A stretch of DNA of 64,000 bases, taken from the NCBI RefSeq assembly GCF_040869045.1, contig NW_027136913.1, positions 496,001 to 560,000 of the forward strand, given 5' to 3'. A model generated the notes under the pieces. The model did no database searches. It was not told the origin of the DNA and was given only the letters and a program-made list of their open reading frames with translations. Both the position numbers and the translations under genes were made by a program. Positions 22,385 through 36,179 of the stretch are shown piece after piece. Within the stretch, counting starts at the first letter, position 1, and each line of letters starts with the position of its first letter. The DNA is from Eurosta solidaginis. Lineage: Eukaryota > Arthropoda > Insecta > Diptera > Tephritidae.

Positions 22385-24399
22385 GAGACCTAAAATGATC
22401 CCGGAAGTGTCCCTAAATGACACCAAATAGTCACGAAATGATGCCGACGGGATCCTGGACAAATCTCGAAAACTATCCAGAAATGATGCCGGAAGGGTCC
22501 CAAAATAATCCCGAAGTAGTCACGAAAAGTCCCGAAATGACCCTGACGGGATCCCGGACGGATCCCGAAAACCATCCAGATTTGATTCCGCAAATGATCC
22601 CGATATAGTCCGAAAAAGTTCCGAAAAAACTCTGACGGGATCCCGGACAAATCCCGAAAATCGCCCAGAAATTATCCCGGAGGAGTCCCAAAATGATTCC
22701 GAAATAGTAGTCACGAAAAAGGCCCGAAATGACCCTGACGGGATCCCGAAAACCATCCAGAAATGACTCTGGAGGGATCCGGAAATGATCCCGGAAAAGT
22801 CCACAAACCATCCAGAATTGATCTCTGAAGGTTCCGCAAATGATCCCGAAATAGTCCCGAAAGTCACGAAAAACTCAGACCCATCCCGAAAATCATGAAG
22901 AAATTATCCTGGAAGGGTACCAAAATTACCCCGAAATAACTCCGACGGGATCCCGGACAGATCCCGAAAATCATCCAGAACTGAGCTCTGAAACGTCCGC
23001 AAATAATCCAGAAATAGTCCGGAAAAAGTCCCGAAAAAACTCCGTCGGGATCCCGGACAGATCCCGAAAATCACCGAGAAATTATGCCGGAGGGGTCCCA
23101 AACTGATTCCGAAATAGTCCCGAAAAAGTCCCGAAATGACCTTGAGGGGATCCCAGACCGATACCGAAAACCATCCAGAATTGATCTCTAAAGGGTCCGC
23201 AATTTATCCCAGATAAAGTCGCGAAAAAAACTACGAAGGGATCCCGAACAGATCCCGAAAATCATAGGGAAATTATCCCGGAAGGGTCCCAAAATGATCC
23301 CGAAATAGTCCCGAAAAGGCGCGAAATAACCTTGACGGGATCCCGGACGGATCCCGAAAACCACCCAGAAATGATCTTTAAGGGCAACTGACCCCGAAAT
23401 AGTCGTGAAAAAGTCCCGAAATTACCCCGACGGGATCCCGAAAACCATCCAGAAATTATCCCTGAAGGATCCCCAAATGATCCAAGAACAGTCTCGAAAT
23501 TCCCTGACATTTTCCCGAAAAAGTAAAAAAATAAACCCGACGGGATCTCGGAAGGATCCCGAAAACGATCCAGAAATGATGCCGGAAGGGACACCAAATG
23601 ATCCCGAAAAGTTCCCGAAATTCCCCCGATGGGATCCCGGACGGATCCCGGACCATCCAGAAATGATGCCGGTTGGTACCCCAAAATGATCCCGAAATAG
23701 GCCAGAAATGACCCCGTCGGGATCCCGGACGGATCCCCAAAAGTATACAGAAATGATGCTGGAAGGTGAAATGATCCCCTTAAAGAGAGATGAAAAATGA
23801 AATGATCCCCTTATAGTTCCGAAATGATCCTGACGGGATTCCCGACGGATCCCGAAATGATGCCGGAAAGGTTCCCAAGTTATCCCCAAATAGTCCCGAA
23901 ATTACCCTGACGGTATCCCGGACGGATACCGAAAACCATCTAGAAAAGTGGCCGGAAGATACCCCAAATGATCCCGAAAAAGTCCTGAAATGGTCCAGAC
24001 GGGATCCCGGACGAATCCCGAAAACTATCCATCTAGGTACCCCAAATGATCCCGAAATTGTCCCGAAATGACCCCGCCGGGATCACGGGCGGATCCCGAA
24101 AAAGTCCTGAAATGACCCCGACGGGATCCCGTACGCATCCCGAAAATCATCCAGAAATGATGAAAGTAGGTACCCAAATGATCCCGAAATAGTCACGAAA
24201 TGATCCCGACCGGATGCCGGACGGATCCCGAAAACCAACCAGAAATGATGCCGGTAGGTACCCCAAATGGTCCCGATATGACCCCGTCGGGATCCCGCAC
24301 GGATCCCTAAAACTATCCAGAAATGATGCCGGAAAGGTCCCCAAATAACCCCCTAATAGTCCCGAAATTACGCCGACGGAATCCCGGACGGATCCGGAA
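22385..24399. repeat. Degenerate satellite array (unit 2, left part)
   Basis: Irregular ~11-bp blocks. It closely matches 34,498-36,180 in unit 4, including rare variants such as the GGCGCGAAATAACC stretch (23,317 and 35,437). Confidence 0.87.
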
Positions 24400-26036
24400 A
24401 CCATCCAGAAATGATGCCGGAGGAGACCCCAAATGATCCCGCTAAAGTCCCAAAATGACCCCGACAGGGTCCCGGACGGATACCGTAAACCACCCAGAAA
24501 TGATGCCGGTAGGTACCCCAAATGGTCCCGATATGACCCCGTCGGGATCCCGAACGGATCCCTAAAACTATCCAGAAATGATGCCGAAAGGGTTCCCAAA
24601 TGATCCTGTATTAGTCGAGAAAAAGTTCCGAAATGACTCCGACGGGATCCCGGATGGATCCCGAAAACCATCTAGAAATAATGCCGGAAGAGACCCCAAA
24701 TGATCCCGCAAAGGTCCCAAAATGACCCCGACAGGATCCCGGACGGATCCCGAAAACCATCCAGAAATGATGCCGGAAGAGACCCCAAATGATCCCGCAA
24801 AAGTCCCAAAATTACCCCGACAGGATTCCGGACGGATCTCGTAAACCATCCAGAAATGATGCCGGAAGAGACCCCAAATGATCCCGCAAAAGTCCCAAAA
24901 TGACCCCGACAGGATCCCGGACGGATCCCGTAAACGATCCAGAAATGATGCCGGAAGAGAACCCAAATGATCCCGCAAAAGGCCCAAAATGACCCCGACA
25001 GGATCCCGGACGGATCCCGTAAACCATCCAGAAATGATGCCGGAAGAGACCCCAAATGATCCCGCAAAAGTCCCAAAATGACCCCGACAGGATCCCGGAC
25101 GGATCCCGAAAACCATCCAGAAATGATGCCGGGAGAGACCCCAAATGATCTCGCAAAAGTCCCAAAATGACCCCCACAGGATCCCGGACGGATCTAGTAA
25201 ACCATCCAGAAATGATGCCGGAAGAGACCCCAAATGAAACCCCGCAAAAGTCCCAAAATGACCCCGACAGGATCCCGGACGGATCCCGAAAACCATCCAG
25301 AAATGATGCCGGGAGAGACCCCAAATGATCCCGCAAAAGTCCCAAAATGACCCCGACAGGATCCCGGACGGATCCCGTAAACCATCCAGAAATGATGCCG
25401 GAAGAGAACCCAAATGATCCCGCAAAAGGCCCAAAATGACCCCGACAGGATCCCGGACGGATCCCGTAAACCATCCAGAAATGATGCCGGAAGAGACCCC
25501 AAATGATCCCGCAAAAGTCCCAAAATGACCCCGACAGGATCCCGGACGGATCCCGAAAACCATACAGAAATGATGCCGGAAGAGACCCCAAATGATCCCG
25601 CAAAAGTCTCAAAATGACCCCGACAGGATCCCGGACGGATCCTGTAAACCATCCAGAAATGATGCCGGAAGAGACCCCAAATGATCCCGCAAAAGTCCCA
25701 AAATGACCCCGACAGGATTCCGGACGGATCCCGAAAACCATCCAGAAATGATGCCGGAAGAGACCCCAAATGATCCCGCAAAAGTCCCAAAATGACCCCG
25801 ACAGGATCCCGGACGAATCCCGAAAACCATCCAGAAATGATGCCGGAATGGACCCCAAATGGTCCCGAAATGACACCGACGGGATCCCGGACGGATACCG
25901 AAAACCATCCAGAAATGATGCCGGCAGGTACCCCAAATTATCCCGAAATAGTCCCGAAATGACCCTGACGGGATCGCGGACGGATTCCGAAAACCATCCA
26001 GAAATGATGCCGATAAGGTCCCCAAATGATCCTGTA

Positions 26037-28016
26037 TTAGTCGAAAAAAAATTCCGAAATGACTCCGACGGGATCTCGGACGGATCCCGAAAACCATCTA
26101 GAATTGATACCGGAAGGTACCCCAAATGATGCCGAAATAGTCCCGAAATGACATCGACGGGATCCCGGACGGATCCCGAAAACCATCCAGAAATGATGCC
26201 GGAGGAGACCCCAAATGATCCCGCTAAAGACCCAAAATGACCCCGACAGGGTCCCGGACGGATCTCGTAAACCATCCAGAAATGATGCCGGAAGAGACCC
26301 CCAAATGATCCCGCAAAAGTCCCAAAATGACCCCGACAGGATCCCGGACGGATCCCGTAAACCATCCAGAAATGATATCGGAAGAGACCCCAAATGATCC
26401 CGCAAAAGTCCCAAAATGACCCCGACAGGGTCCCGGACGGATCCCGAAAACCATCCAGAAATGATGCCGGGAGAGACCCCAAATGATCCCGCATAAGTCC
26501 CAAAATGACCCCGACAGGATCCCGGACGGATCCGGTAAACCATCCAGAAATGATGCCGGAGGAGACCCCAAATGATCCCGCTAAAGTCCCAAAATGACCC
26601 CGACAGGGTCCCGGACGGATCCCGTAAACCATCCAGAAATGATGCCGGAAGAGACCCCAAATGATCCCGCAAAAGTCCCAAAATTACCCCGACAGGATCC
26701 CGGACGGATCCCGTAAACCATCCAGAAATGATGCCGGAAGAGACTCCAAATGATCCCGCAAAAGTCCCAAAATGACCGCGACAGGATCCCGGACGGATCC
26801 CGTAAACCATCCAGAAATGATGCCGGAAGAGACCCCAAATGATCCCGCAAAAGTCCCAAAATGACCCCGACAGGATCCCGGACGGATCCCGTAAACCATC
26901 CAGAAATGATGCCGGAGGAGACCCCAAATGATCCCGCAATAGTCTCAAAATGACCCCGACAGGATCGCGGACGGATCCCGAAAACCATCCAGAAATGATG
27001 CTGGAAGAGGCCCCAAATGATCCCGCAAAAGTCCCAAAATGACCCCGAAAGGATCCCGGACGGATCCCGTAAACCATCCAGAAATGATGCCGGAAGAGAC
27101 CCCAAATGATCCCGCAAAAGTCCCAAAATGACGCCGACAGGATCCCGGACGGTTCCCGTAAACCATCCAGAAATGATGCCGGAGGAGACCCCAAATGATC
27201 CCGCAATAGTCTCAAAATGACCCCGACAGGATCCCGGACGGATCCCGAAAACCATCCAGAAATGATGCTGGAAGAGGCCCCAAATGATCCCGCAAAAGTC
27301 CCAAAATGACCCCGAAAGGATCCCGGACGGATCCCGTAAACCATCCAGAAATGATGCTGGAAGAGGCCCCAAATGATCCCGCAAAAGTCCCAAAATGACC
27401 CCGAAAGGATCCCGGACGGTTCCCGTAAACCATCCAGAAATGATGCCGGAGGAGACCCCAAATGATCCCGCAAAAGTCTCAAAATTACCCCGACAGGATC
27501 CCGGACGGATCCCGAAAACCATCCAGAAATGATGCTGGAAGAGACCCCAAATGATCCCGCAAAAGTCCCAAAATTACCCCGACAGGATCCCGGACGGATC
27601 CCGTAAACCATCCAGAAATGATGCCGGAAGAGACCCCAAATGATCCCGCAAAAGTCCCAAAATGACCCCGACAGGATCCCGGACGGATCCCGTAAACCAT
27701 CCAGAAATGATGCCGGAGGAGACCCCAAATGATCCCGCAAAAGTCTCAAAATGACCCCGACAGGATCCCGGACGGATCCCGAAAACCATCCAGAAATGAT
27801 GCTGGAAGAGACCCCAAATGATCCCGCAAAAGTCCCAAAATGACCCCGACAGGATCCCGGACGGATCCCGTAAACCATCCAGAAATAATGCCGGAAGAGA
27901 CCCCAAATGATCCCGCAAAAGTCCCAAAATGACGCCGACGGGATCCCGGACGGATCCCGTAAACCATCCAGAAATGATGCTGGAAGAGACCCCAAATGAT
28001 CCCGCAAAAGTCCCAA
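26037..28016 (-). other. Long satellite-borne open frame (659 codons), not a supported gene
   Basis: The minus strand of the 89-bp unit lacks stops in all three frames. Because 89 is not a multiple of three, a frame passes through all three phases and encodes an 89-residue repeat with wording such as SFLDGLRDPSGILSGSFWDF and HHFWMVYGIRPGSCRGHFG. Similar long frames occupy 24,812-26,632 (606 codons) and 37,416-39,149 (577 codons), overlapping others in different phases. Overlap of several long frames in the same DNA, absence of a known domain, and identity to the satellite unit argue that these are by-products of composition. Translation cannot be excluded. Confidence 0.75.
26911..27979. repeat. 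267-bp higher-order repeat in the satellite
   Basis: Variant GCCGGAGGAG recurs at 26,911, 27,178, 27,445 and 27,712, and variant GCTGGAAGAG at 27,000, 27,267, 27,534 and 27,801. Both series have exactly 267-bp spacing (three 89-bp units). Confidence 0.88.
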
Positions 28017-29414
28017 AATGACGCCGACGGGATCCAGGACGGATCCCTAAAACCATCCAGGAATGATTACGGAAAGGACCCAAACTGACCCCGAAAAAGT
28101 CCCGTAATGATCCCGGAAACCATCAAGAATTTATCTCTCGAAGGTACGCAAATAATCCCGAAAGTACCCCGACGGGATCCCGGACGGATCCCGAAAACCA
28201 TCCAGAAATGATGCCGGAAGGGTCCCCAAATGATCGCGAAATAGTCCCGAAATGATTCCGGAATAGTCCCGAAAATGTCCCAAAATAACCCCGACGGGAT
28301 CCCGGACGGATCCCGAAAACTATACAGAAATGATCCCGGAAGGGTCCCAAAATGATCCCGAAATAGTCCCGAAAAAGTCCCGAAATTACCCCGGCGTAAT
28401 CCCGGACCGATCCCGAAAACCATCCAGAAATGATCCCGGAGGGTCTCGATATGACCCTTACGGGATTACAAATAAGGTGAAGCTAATTATAAAACCATGT
28501 TAATAAGGCAGCAGGCGCATTGGAGTGAATAAAAAGTTACATAAAAACATACAGGTAAAGCTAATAAAAGCGTGCTAATAAAAACAATTGATGGAGGGCG
28601 GATGGCGGGAGTAGAGGAGAGGACCACTGATCGTTCCTCCAAAATTGTCTAGATCTCGTTCTGTATGTACCAGATACCAAAAACTATTGATTTAGGAGAA
28701 AATTTATATTGATTTATAACAATTAATAGATTTTACACAAGAGGGGGAAATAAAGGGGGGGGGGGGCCGGCGGAGGGTGTCACTGCTTACTTTGTAAGCC
28801 CTCGACTTATTTGACCCCTTGAGTCTGTGATATTGGTGAAGGCCAGTATACATAAAGTTATAATGTGTAAAAATTAAAAAAAATAATTTCTCGAAGGGGT
28901 CGTGGGACACCCACCCCTCTTTCCATGTTCGAAAAAAATTTCGCTAGTAGACTACTGTCTGTGTCCCAAATTTCATCAAAATCCGTGTAGCCATTCTGGC
29001 GTGATTCAGTCGCAAAGACGAAAAAATATAATAATTAAATTATAACTGTTCCTAGGGGGCGGGGACCACGCCCCTTTTCAAAAATATATAGTTAGTAGAT
29101 CCTTCTGGACTATTGGCTATATGTGTGCAAAATTTCATCCAAATCGGTCCAGCCGTTCTTGCGTGATTGAGTCACAAAGACAAACGTCTGGACAAACATC
29201 CAAACATCCAAACATCCAAACATCTTCACATCCAAACTTTGCCATTTATAATATACTAGCCTTTACCCGCGGCCCCGTCCGCAAGGAGAAAATGAAATAT
29301 GTGGGCTATTCACGTTAGCCTGCTTATAAAGTTATCTGTTTAAAATTTTTTTTCTGTCTAATGCATTTTATTTTTGTAATTGAGTAAAAAAAAGAACTTT
29401 TTGAGCTGATAACC

Positions 29415-32400
29415 TGATAGGATCCCAAAATGATAACGAAATTATCCAGAAAAAGCCACGAAATGACCCCGACGCTATCGCGGACGGATCCCGAAAACCA
29501 TCCAGAAACACCCCGGAAGTGTTTCCAAAAGTTCCCGAAGTAGTCCCAAAAAACCCGAAATGACAACGACACGATTCTAGACTTATCCAGATAACCACAC
29601 AGAAATGATGCCTGAAGGGTACCAAATTGATCCCGAAATAGTCCCGAAAAAGTTCCGAAATTACCCTGACGGGCTCCCGGACGGATCTCAGAAACCATCC
29701 AGAAAATATCCAGGAAGGGTCCCTAAATTATCCCGACTAACTCCAGAAAAAGTTCCGAAATGGCTCCGAGGGGATCCACGATGGATCGCGAAAACCATAC
29801 AGAAATGATTCCGGAAGGATTCCAAAATGATCCCGAAATAGTCCGGAATTGACCCAGATGGGATCCCGCACAGATCCAGAAATGATCCCGGAAGGGTGCA
29901 AAAACTATCCCGGAAAAGTAACAAAAAATCCCAAAATGGCTCCTACGGCATCCCGGACGGATCCAGAAATGATCTCGGAAGGGTCCCCAAATGATCCCAA
30001 AATGGTCCCGAAATGACCCTGATGGATCCGGCAAACCATCAAGAAATTATGCCGAAAGGGTCCCAAAACGATCCCGAAATAATACAGAAAAAGTCACGAA
30101 ACGACCCCTAGAGGATCCCCAAATGATCCCGTATTAGCCCCGAAAAGGTCCCGAAATAACCCCGACGGGATCCCGGACAAATCCCGAAAACCATCCAGAA
30201 ATGATGCCGGAAGGAATCCCAAATGATTCCGTAAAATTCCCGCATTGATTCCGACGGGATCCCGAACGGATACCGAAAATCATCCAGAAGTGATGCCGCA
30301 AAGGTCCTCAAATGATCACCTAATAGTCCCGAAATGACCCTTAAGGGGTCATGGACGGATCCCATAAACCATCCAGAAATGATCCCGATATATTCCCGAA
30401 GAAGTCCCGAAATGACCCTGACGGGATCTCGAACGCACCCCTAAATGACCCTGACGGGATCCCGGACAGACCCCGAAATCCATCAAGAAATGATCTTGAG
30501 AGGGACCCCAAATGATCCCGAAAAAGTCCCGCAATGATTCCGAGGGAATCCTGATCGGATACCGATAACCATCCAGAAGTGATGCCGGAAAGGTCCTCAA
30601 ATGATCACCTAATACCAAAATGACCCTGACGGCATCCCGGACTGATCCCAAAATCCATCCAGAAATGATCTTGGGAAGGTCCCAAAATTATCCCGAAATA
30701 GTCTCGGAAAAGTTCAGAAATTACCCTGACGGGTTCCCGGACGAATCCTGAAAGCCATCTCTAAATGATCCCGAAAAAGTCCCGAAATGACCCTGACTGG
30801 ACCCCGAAAGGATCCCGAAAACTATACAGAAATGATGCCGGAAATGTCCTCAAATGAACACCTAATAGTTCCGAAAAGACCCTGACGGGATCCCGAACGG
30901 ATCCCGACAACTATCTAGAAATGATGCCGAAAGGGCCCGCAAATGATCCCGTATTAGTCGAGAAAAAGTCCCGAAATGAACCCGACGGGATGCCGGACGA
31001 ATCCCAAAAACCAGCCAGAAATGATGTCGGAAGGGACACCAAATGATCCCGAAAAAGTCCCGCAATAATTCCGACGGGATCCTGAGCGGATACCGAAAAC
31101 CATCCAGAAGTGATGCCGAAAAAGTCCTCAAATGATCACCTAATAGTCCCAAAATGACCCTGACGGCATCCCGGATAGATCCCGAAATCCATCCAGAAAT
31201 GATCTTGGGAGGGTCCCAAAATTATCCCGAAATAGTCTGGGAAATGTCCAGAAATTACCCTGACGGATACCGGACGAATCCTGAAAACCAATCTTAAATG
31301 ATGCCGAAAAAGTCCCGAAATGACCCTGATGGGACCCGGAAAGGATCCCGAAAACTAACCAGAAATGATGCCGGAAAGGTCCTCAAATGATCTCCCAATA
31401 GTTCCGAAAAGACCCTGACGGGATCCCGAACGGATCCCGACAACTATCCAGAAATGATACCGAAAGGGCCCGCAAATGATCCCGTATTAGTCGAGAAAAA
31501 GTCCCGAAATGACCCCGACGGGATGCCGGACGAATCCCAAAAACCATCCAGAAATGATTTTGGAAGGGACCCCAATGATCCCGAAAAAGTCCCGCAATTA
31601 TTCCGACGGAATCTGAACGGATACCGAAAACCATCCAGAAGTGATGCCGGAACGGTCCTCAAATGTTCACCTAATAGTCCCAAAATGACCCTGAGGGCAT
31701 CCCGGACAAATCCCGAAATCCATCCAGAAATGATCTTGGGAAGGTCCCAAAATGATCCCGAAATAGTTTCGGAAAAGTCCAGAAATTACCCTGACGGGTT
31801 CCCGGACGAATCCTGAAAGCCATCCTTAAATGATCCCGAAAAAGCCCCGAAATGACCCTGACGGGATCCCGCAAGGATTCCAAAAACTATCCAGAAATGA
31901 TGCCGGAAAGATCCTCAAATGATCCACTAATAGTTCCGAAATGACCGTGACGGGATCCCGAACGGATCCCGACAACTATCCAGAAATTATGCCGAAAGGG
32001 TCCGCAAATGATCCCGTATTAGTCGAGAAAAAGTCCCGAAATGACCCCGACGGGATCCCGGACGAATCCCAAAAACCATCCAGAAATGATGCCGGTAGGT
32101 ATCCCAAATGATCCCGAAATAATCCCGAAATGACCTCGTCGGCATCCCGGATGGATACCGTAAATTATCCAGAAATGATGCCGGAAAGGTCCACAAATGA
32201 TCCCCTAATAGTCCCGAAATTACCCTGATGGGATCCCGGACGGATCCCGAAAATAGGAAATAGGTCCGAAATTACCTCGTCGGCATCCCGGACGGATCCC
32301 GAAAATTATCCAGAAATGATGCCGGAAAGGTTCCCAAATGATCCCCTAATAGTCCCGAAATTACCCTAATGGGATCCCGGACGGATCCCGAAAACCATCC

Positions 32401-33140
32401 AGAAATGATGCCGAAAGGGTTCCCAAATGATCCCGTATTAGCCGCGAAAAAGTCCCGAAATGACTCCGACGGGATCCCGGACGGATCCCGAAAACCATTC
32501 AGAAATGATGCCGAAAGGGTTCCCAAATGATCCCGTATTAGTCGCGAAAAAGTCCCGAAATGACCCCGACGGGATCCCCGACGGATCCCGAAAACCATCA
32601 AGAAATGATGCCGAAAGGGTTCCCAAATGATCCCGTATTAGTCGCGAAAAAGTCCCGAAATGACCCCGACGGGATCCCGGACGGATCCCGAAAACCATCC
32701 AAAAATGATGCCGGATGAGCCCCAAAATGATCCCGAAAAAGTCCCCAAATGACCCCGACGAGATCCCGGACGGATCCCGAAAACCATCCAGAAATGATGC
32801 CGGATGAGCCCCAAAATGATCCCGAAAAAGTCCCCAAATGACCCCGACGAGATCCCGCACGGATCCCGAAAACCATCCAGAAATGATGCCGGAAGGGTCC
32901 CCAAATGATCGCGAAATAGTCCCGAAATGATTCCGGAATAGTCCCGAAAATGTTCCAAAATAACCCCGACGGGATCCCGGACGGATCCCGTAAACTATAC
33001 AGAAATGATCCCGGAAGGGTCCCAAAATGATCCCGAAATAGTCCCGAAAAAGTCCCGAAATTACCCCGGCGTAATCCCGGACCGATCCCGAAAACCATCC
33101 AGAAATGATCCCGGAAGGGTCTCGATATGACCCTTACGGG
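29415..33140. repeat. Degenerate satellite array (unit 3)
   Basis: Parallels unit 1 at its left end and the end of unit 2 at its right. Local duplications are present, for example three similar ~90-130-bp blocks at 32,390-32,690. Confidence 0.87.
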
Positions 33141-33844
33141 ATTACAAATAAGGTGAAGCTAATTATAAAACCATGTTAATAAGGCAGCAGGCGCATTGGA
33201 GCGAATAAAAATTTAGATAGAAACATACAGGTAAAGCTAATAAAAGCGTGCTAATAAAAACAATTGATGGAGGGCGGATGGCGGGAGTAGAGGAAAGGAC
33301 CACTGATCGTTCCTCCAAAATTGTCTAGATCTCGTTCTGTATGTACCAGATACCAAAAACTATTGATTTAGGAGAAAATTTAGATTGAGTTATAACAATT
33401 TATGGATTTTACACCAGAGGGGGAGATAAAGGGGGGCGGTCGGAGGGTGTCACTGCTTACTTTGTAAGCCCTCGACTTATTTGACCCCTTGAGTCTGTGA
33501 TTGGTAAAGTTATAATGTGTAAAAATTATGAAAAATAATTTCTCGAAGGGTCGTGGGACCCCCACCCCTCTTTCAATGTTCGAAAAAAATTTCGCTAGTA
33601 GACTACTGTCTGTGTCCCAAATTTCATCAAAATCCGTGTAGCCATTCTGGGGTGATTCAGTCGCAAAGACGAAAAAATATAATAATTAAATTATAACTGT
33701 TCCTAGGGGGCGGGGACCACGCCCCTTTTGAAAAATATATAGCTAGTAGATCCTTCTAGACTATTGGCTATATGTGTGCAAAATTTCATCCAAATCGGTC
33801 CAGCCGTTCTTGCGTTATTGAGTCACAAAGACAAACGTCTGGAC

Positions 33845-33955
33845 AAACATCCAAACATCCAAACATCCAAACATCCAAACATCCAAACATCCAAACATCC
33901 AAACATCCAAACATCTAAACATCCAAACATCCAAACATCTTAACATCCAAACTTT
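33845..33955 (+). repeat. (AAACATCC)n microsatellite in the unit 3 tail
   Basis: About 12 units of the 8-bp motif AAACATCC, against roughly 4-6 in the tails of units 1, 2 and 4 (about 21,825-21,870, 29,195-29,240 and 39,680-39,730). Confidence 0.85.
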
Positions 33956-34497
33956 CCCATTTATAATATATATTAGATAGCCTTTACCCGCGGCCCCGTC
34001 CGCAAGGAGAAAATAAAATATATGTGCTATTCACGTTAGCCTGCTTATCAAGTTGTCTGTTTAAAAATTTTTTCTGTCAATGTATTTTATTTTTTAATAC
34101 AGTAAAAAAAAAGAACTAACTGAGCTGATGGGCACGCTTACATGAATAGTACAATACACATTTTTCGAATTAAAAAAAATACATTTTGTTTCTAAGTTAA
34201 ATTAATTGATATGACAGGGGTGAAAGAATTACTACTCATAGAACAAAGGAGTGAAACTACAATTAGCTAAAACCAAAAAGAAGTTTTTAAATGAAAGCAG
34301 TGTTGCTTTTTCGGGTATTTAGTTGGTTAAAATATTACAAAGATTTTAATTATAGTTATAATAGTTCGTTACAGGATTCATTTAAAAATAGAACGAAAAA
34401 GCTGTGATATATTAAAGATAAAACATACCGAATTTTAATTACGAATAATTTGCCGTAAATCCACGGCCATGTGTGCTGAACTACCGGTTTCGAAGAG

Positions 34498-36179
34498 ACC
34501 TAAAATGATCCCGGGAGTGTCCCTAAATGACACCAAATAGTGACGAAATGATGCCGACGGGATCCTGGACAAATCTCGAAAACTATCCAGAAATAATGCC
34601 GGAAGGGTCCCAAAATAATCCCGAAGTAGTCACGAAAAGTCCCGAAATGACCCTGACGGGATCCCGGACGGGATCCCGAAAACCATCCAGATTTGATTCC
34701 TGAACGGTCCGCAAATGATCCCGATATAGTCCGAAAAAGTCCCGAAAAAACTCTGACGGGATCCCGGACAAATCCCGAAAATCGCCCAGAAATTATCCCG
34801 GAGGAGTCCCAAAATGATTCCGAAATAGTAGTCACGAAAAAGGCCCGAAATGACCCTGACGGGATCCCGAAAACCATCCAGAAATGACTCTGGAGGGATC
34901 CGAAAATGATTCCGGAAAAGTCCACAAACCATCCAGAATTGATCTCTGAAGGTTCCGCAAATGATTCCGAAATAGTCCCGAAAGTCACGAAAAACTCAGA
35001 CCCATCCCGAAAATCATGAAGAAATTATCCTGGAAGGGTACCAAAATTACCCCGAAATAACTCCGACGGGATCCCGGACAGATCCCGAAAATCATCCAGA
35101 ACTGAGCTCTGAAACGTCCGCAAATAATCCAGAAATAGTCCGGAAAAAGTCCCGAAAAAACTCCGTCGGGATCCCGGACAGATCCCGAAAATCACCCAGA
35201 AATTATGCCGGAGGGGTCCCAAAATGATTCCGAAATAGTCCCGAAAAAGTCCCGAAATGACCTTGAGGGGATCCCAGACCGATACCGAAAACCATCCAGA
35301 ATTGATCTCTAAAGGGTCCGCAATTTATCCCAGATAAAGTCGCGAAAAAACTACGAAGGGATCCCGAACAGATCCCGAAAATCATAGGGAAATTATCCCG
35401 GAAGGGTCCCAAAATGATCCCGAAATAGTCCCGAAAAGGCGCGAAATAACCCTGACGGGATCCCGACCGGATCCCGAAAACCACCCAGAAATGATCTTTA
35501 AGGGCAACTGACCCCGAAATAGTCGTGAAAAAGTCCCGAAATTACCCCGACGGGATCCCGAAAACCATCCAGAAATTATCCCTGAAGGATCCCCAAATGA
35601 TCCAAGAACAGTCTCGAAATTCCCTGACATTTTCCCGAAAAAGTAAAAAAATAAACCCGACGGGATCTCGGACGGATCCCGGACCATCCAGAAATGATGC
35701 CGGTTGGTACCCCAAAATGATCCCGAAATAGGCCAGAAATGACCCCGTCGGGTTCCCGGACGGATCCCCAAAAGTATACAGAAATGATTCTGGAAGGTGA
35801 AATGATCCCCTTATAGTTCCGAAATGATCCTGACGGGATTCCCGACGGATCCCGGAAACTATCCAGAAATGATGCCGGAAAGGTTCCCAAGTTATCCCCA
35901 AATAGTCCCGAAATTACCCTGACGGTATCCCGGACGGATCACGAAAACCATCCGGAAATGATGGCGAAAGGGTCCCCAAATGATCCCGCATTAGTCGCGG
36001 GTTCCGAAATGACCATGACGGGATCCCCGAAGGATCCCGGAAACTATCCAGAAATGATGCCGGAAAGGTTCCCAAGTTATCCCCAAATAGTCCCGAAATT
36101 ACCCTGACGGTATCCCGGACGGATACCGAAAACCATCTAGAAAAGTGGCCGGAAGATACCCCAAATGATCCCGAAAAAG
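34498..36179. repeat. Degenerate satellite array (unit 4, left part)
   Basis: Counterpart of 22,385-24,399, with small insertions and deletions between the two. Confidence 0.87.

Larger units (their letters stand above)
24400..28060. repeat. Homogeneous 89-bp satellite core (unit 2)
   Basis: About 40 copies of an 89-bp unit with landmarks GGATCCCGGACGGATCCC, AACCATCCAGAAATGATGCC and GACCCCAAATGATCCCGC. The unit divides into eight degenerate 10-12-bp blocks related to GATCCCGAAAAT, so it probably grew from a shorter motif. GGATCC occurs twice per unit. It is interrupted by a few degenerate stretches (for example 25,850-26,150). Confidence 0.92.
21888..29255 (-). mobile_element. Helitron-like element with internal satellite, unit 2
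   Basis: Same head (CTAG at 21,888-21,891) and tail module (28,725-29,255) as unit 1. Two extra segments occur: 22,030-22,380, shared with unit 4, and 28,475-28,725, shared with unit 3. The array (about 22,385-28,470) is degenerate until about 24,400, then close to regular 89-bp copies until about 28,060, then degenerate again. This is the longest of the four units. Confidence 0.72.
29256..33977 (-). mobile_element. Helitron-like element with internal satellite, unit 3
   Basis: The head (CTAG at 29,256-29,259) and the first few kilobases of array match unit 1. The right end with the extra segment (33,145-33,400) matches unit 2. Array at about 29,415-33,140, mostly degenerate. Its tail ends, on the minus strand, with TCTAATATATATT, the fullest form of the 5' terminus. 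The AAACATCC tract in its tail is expanded. Confidence 0.72.
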
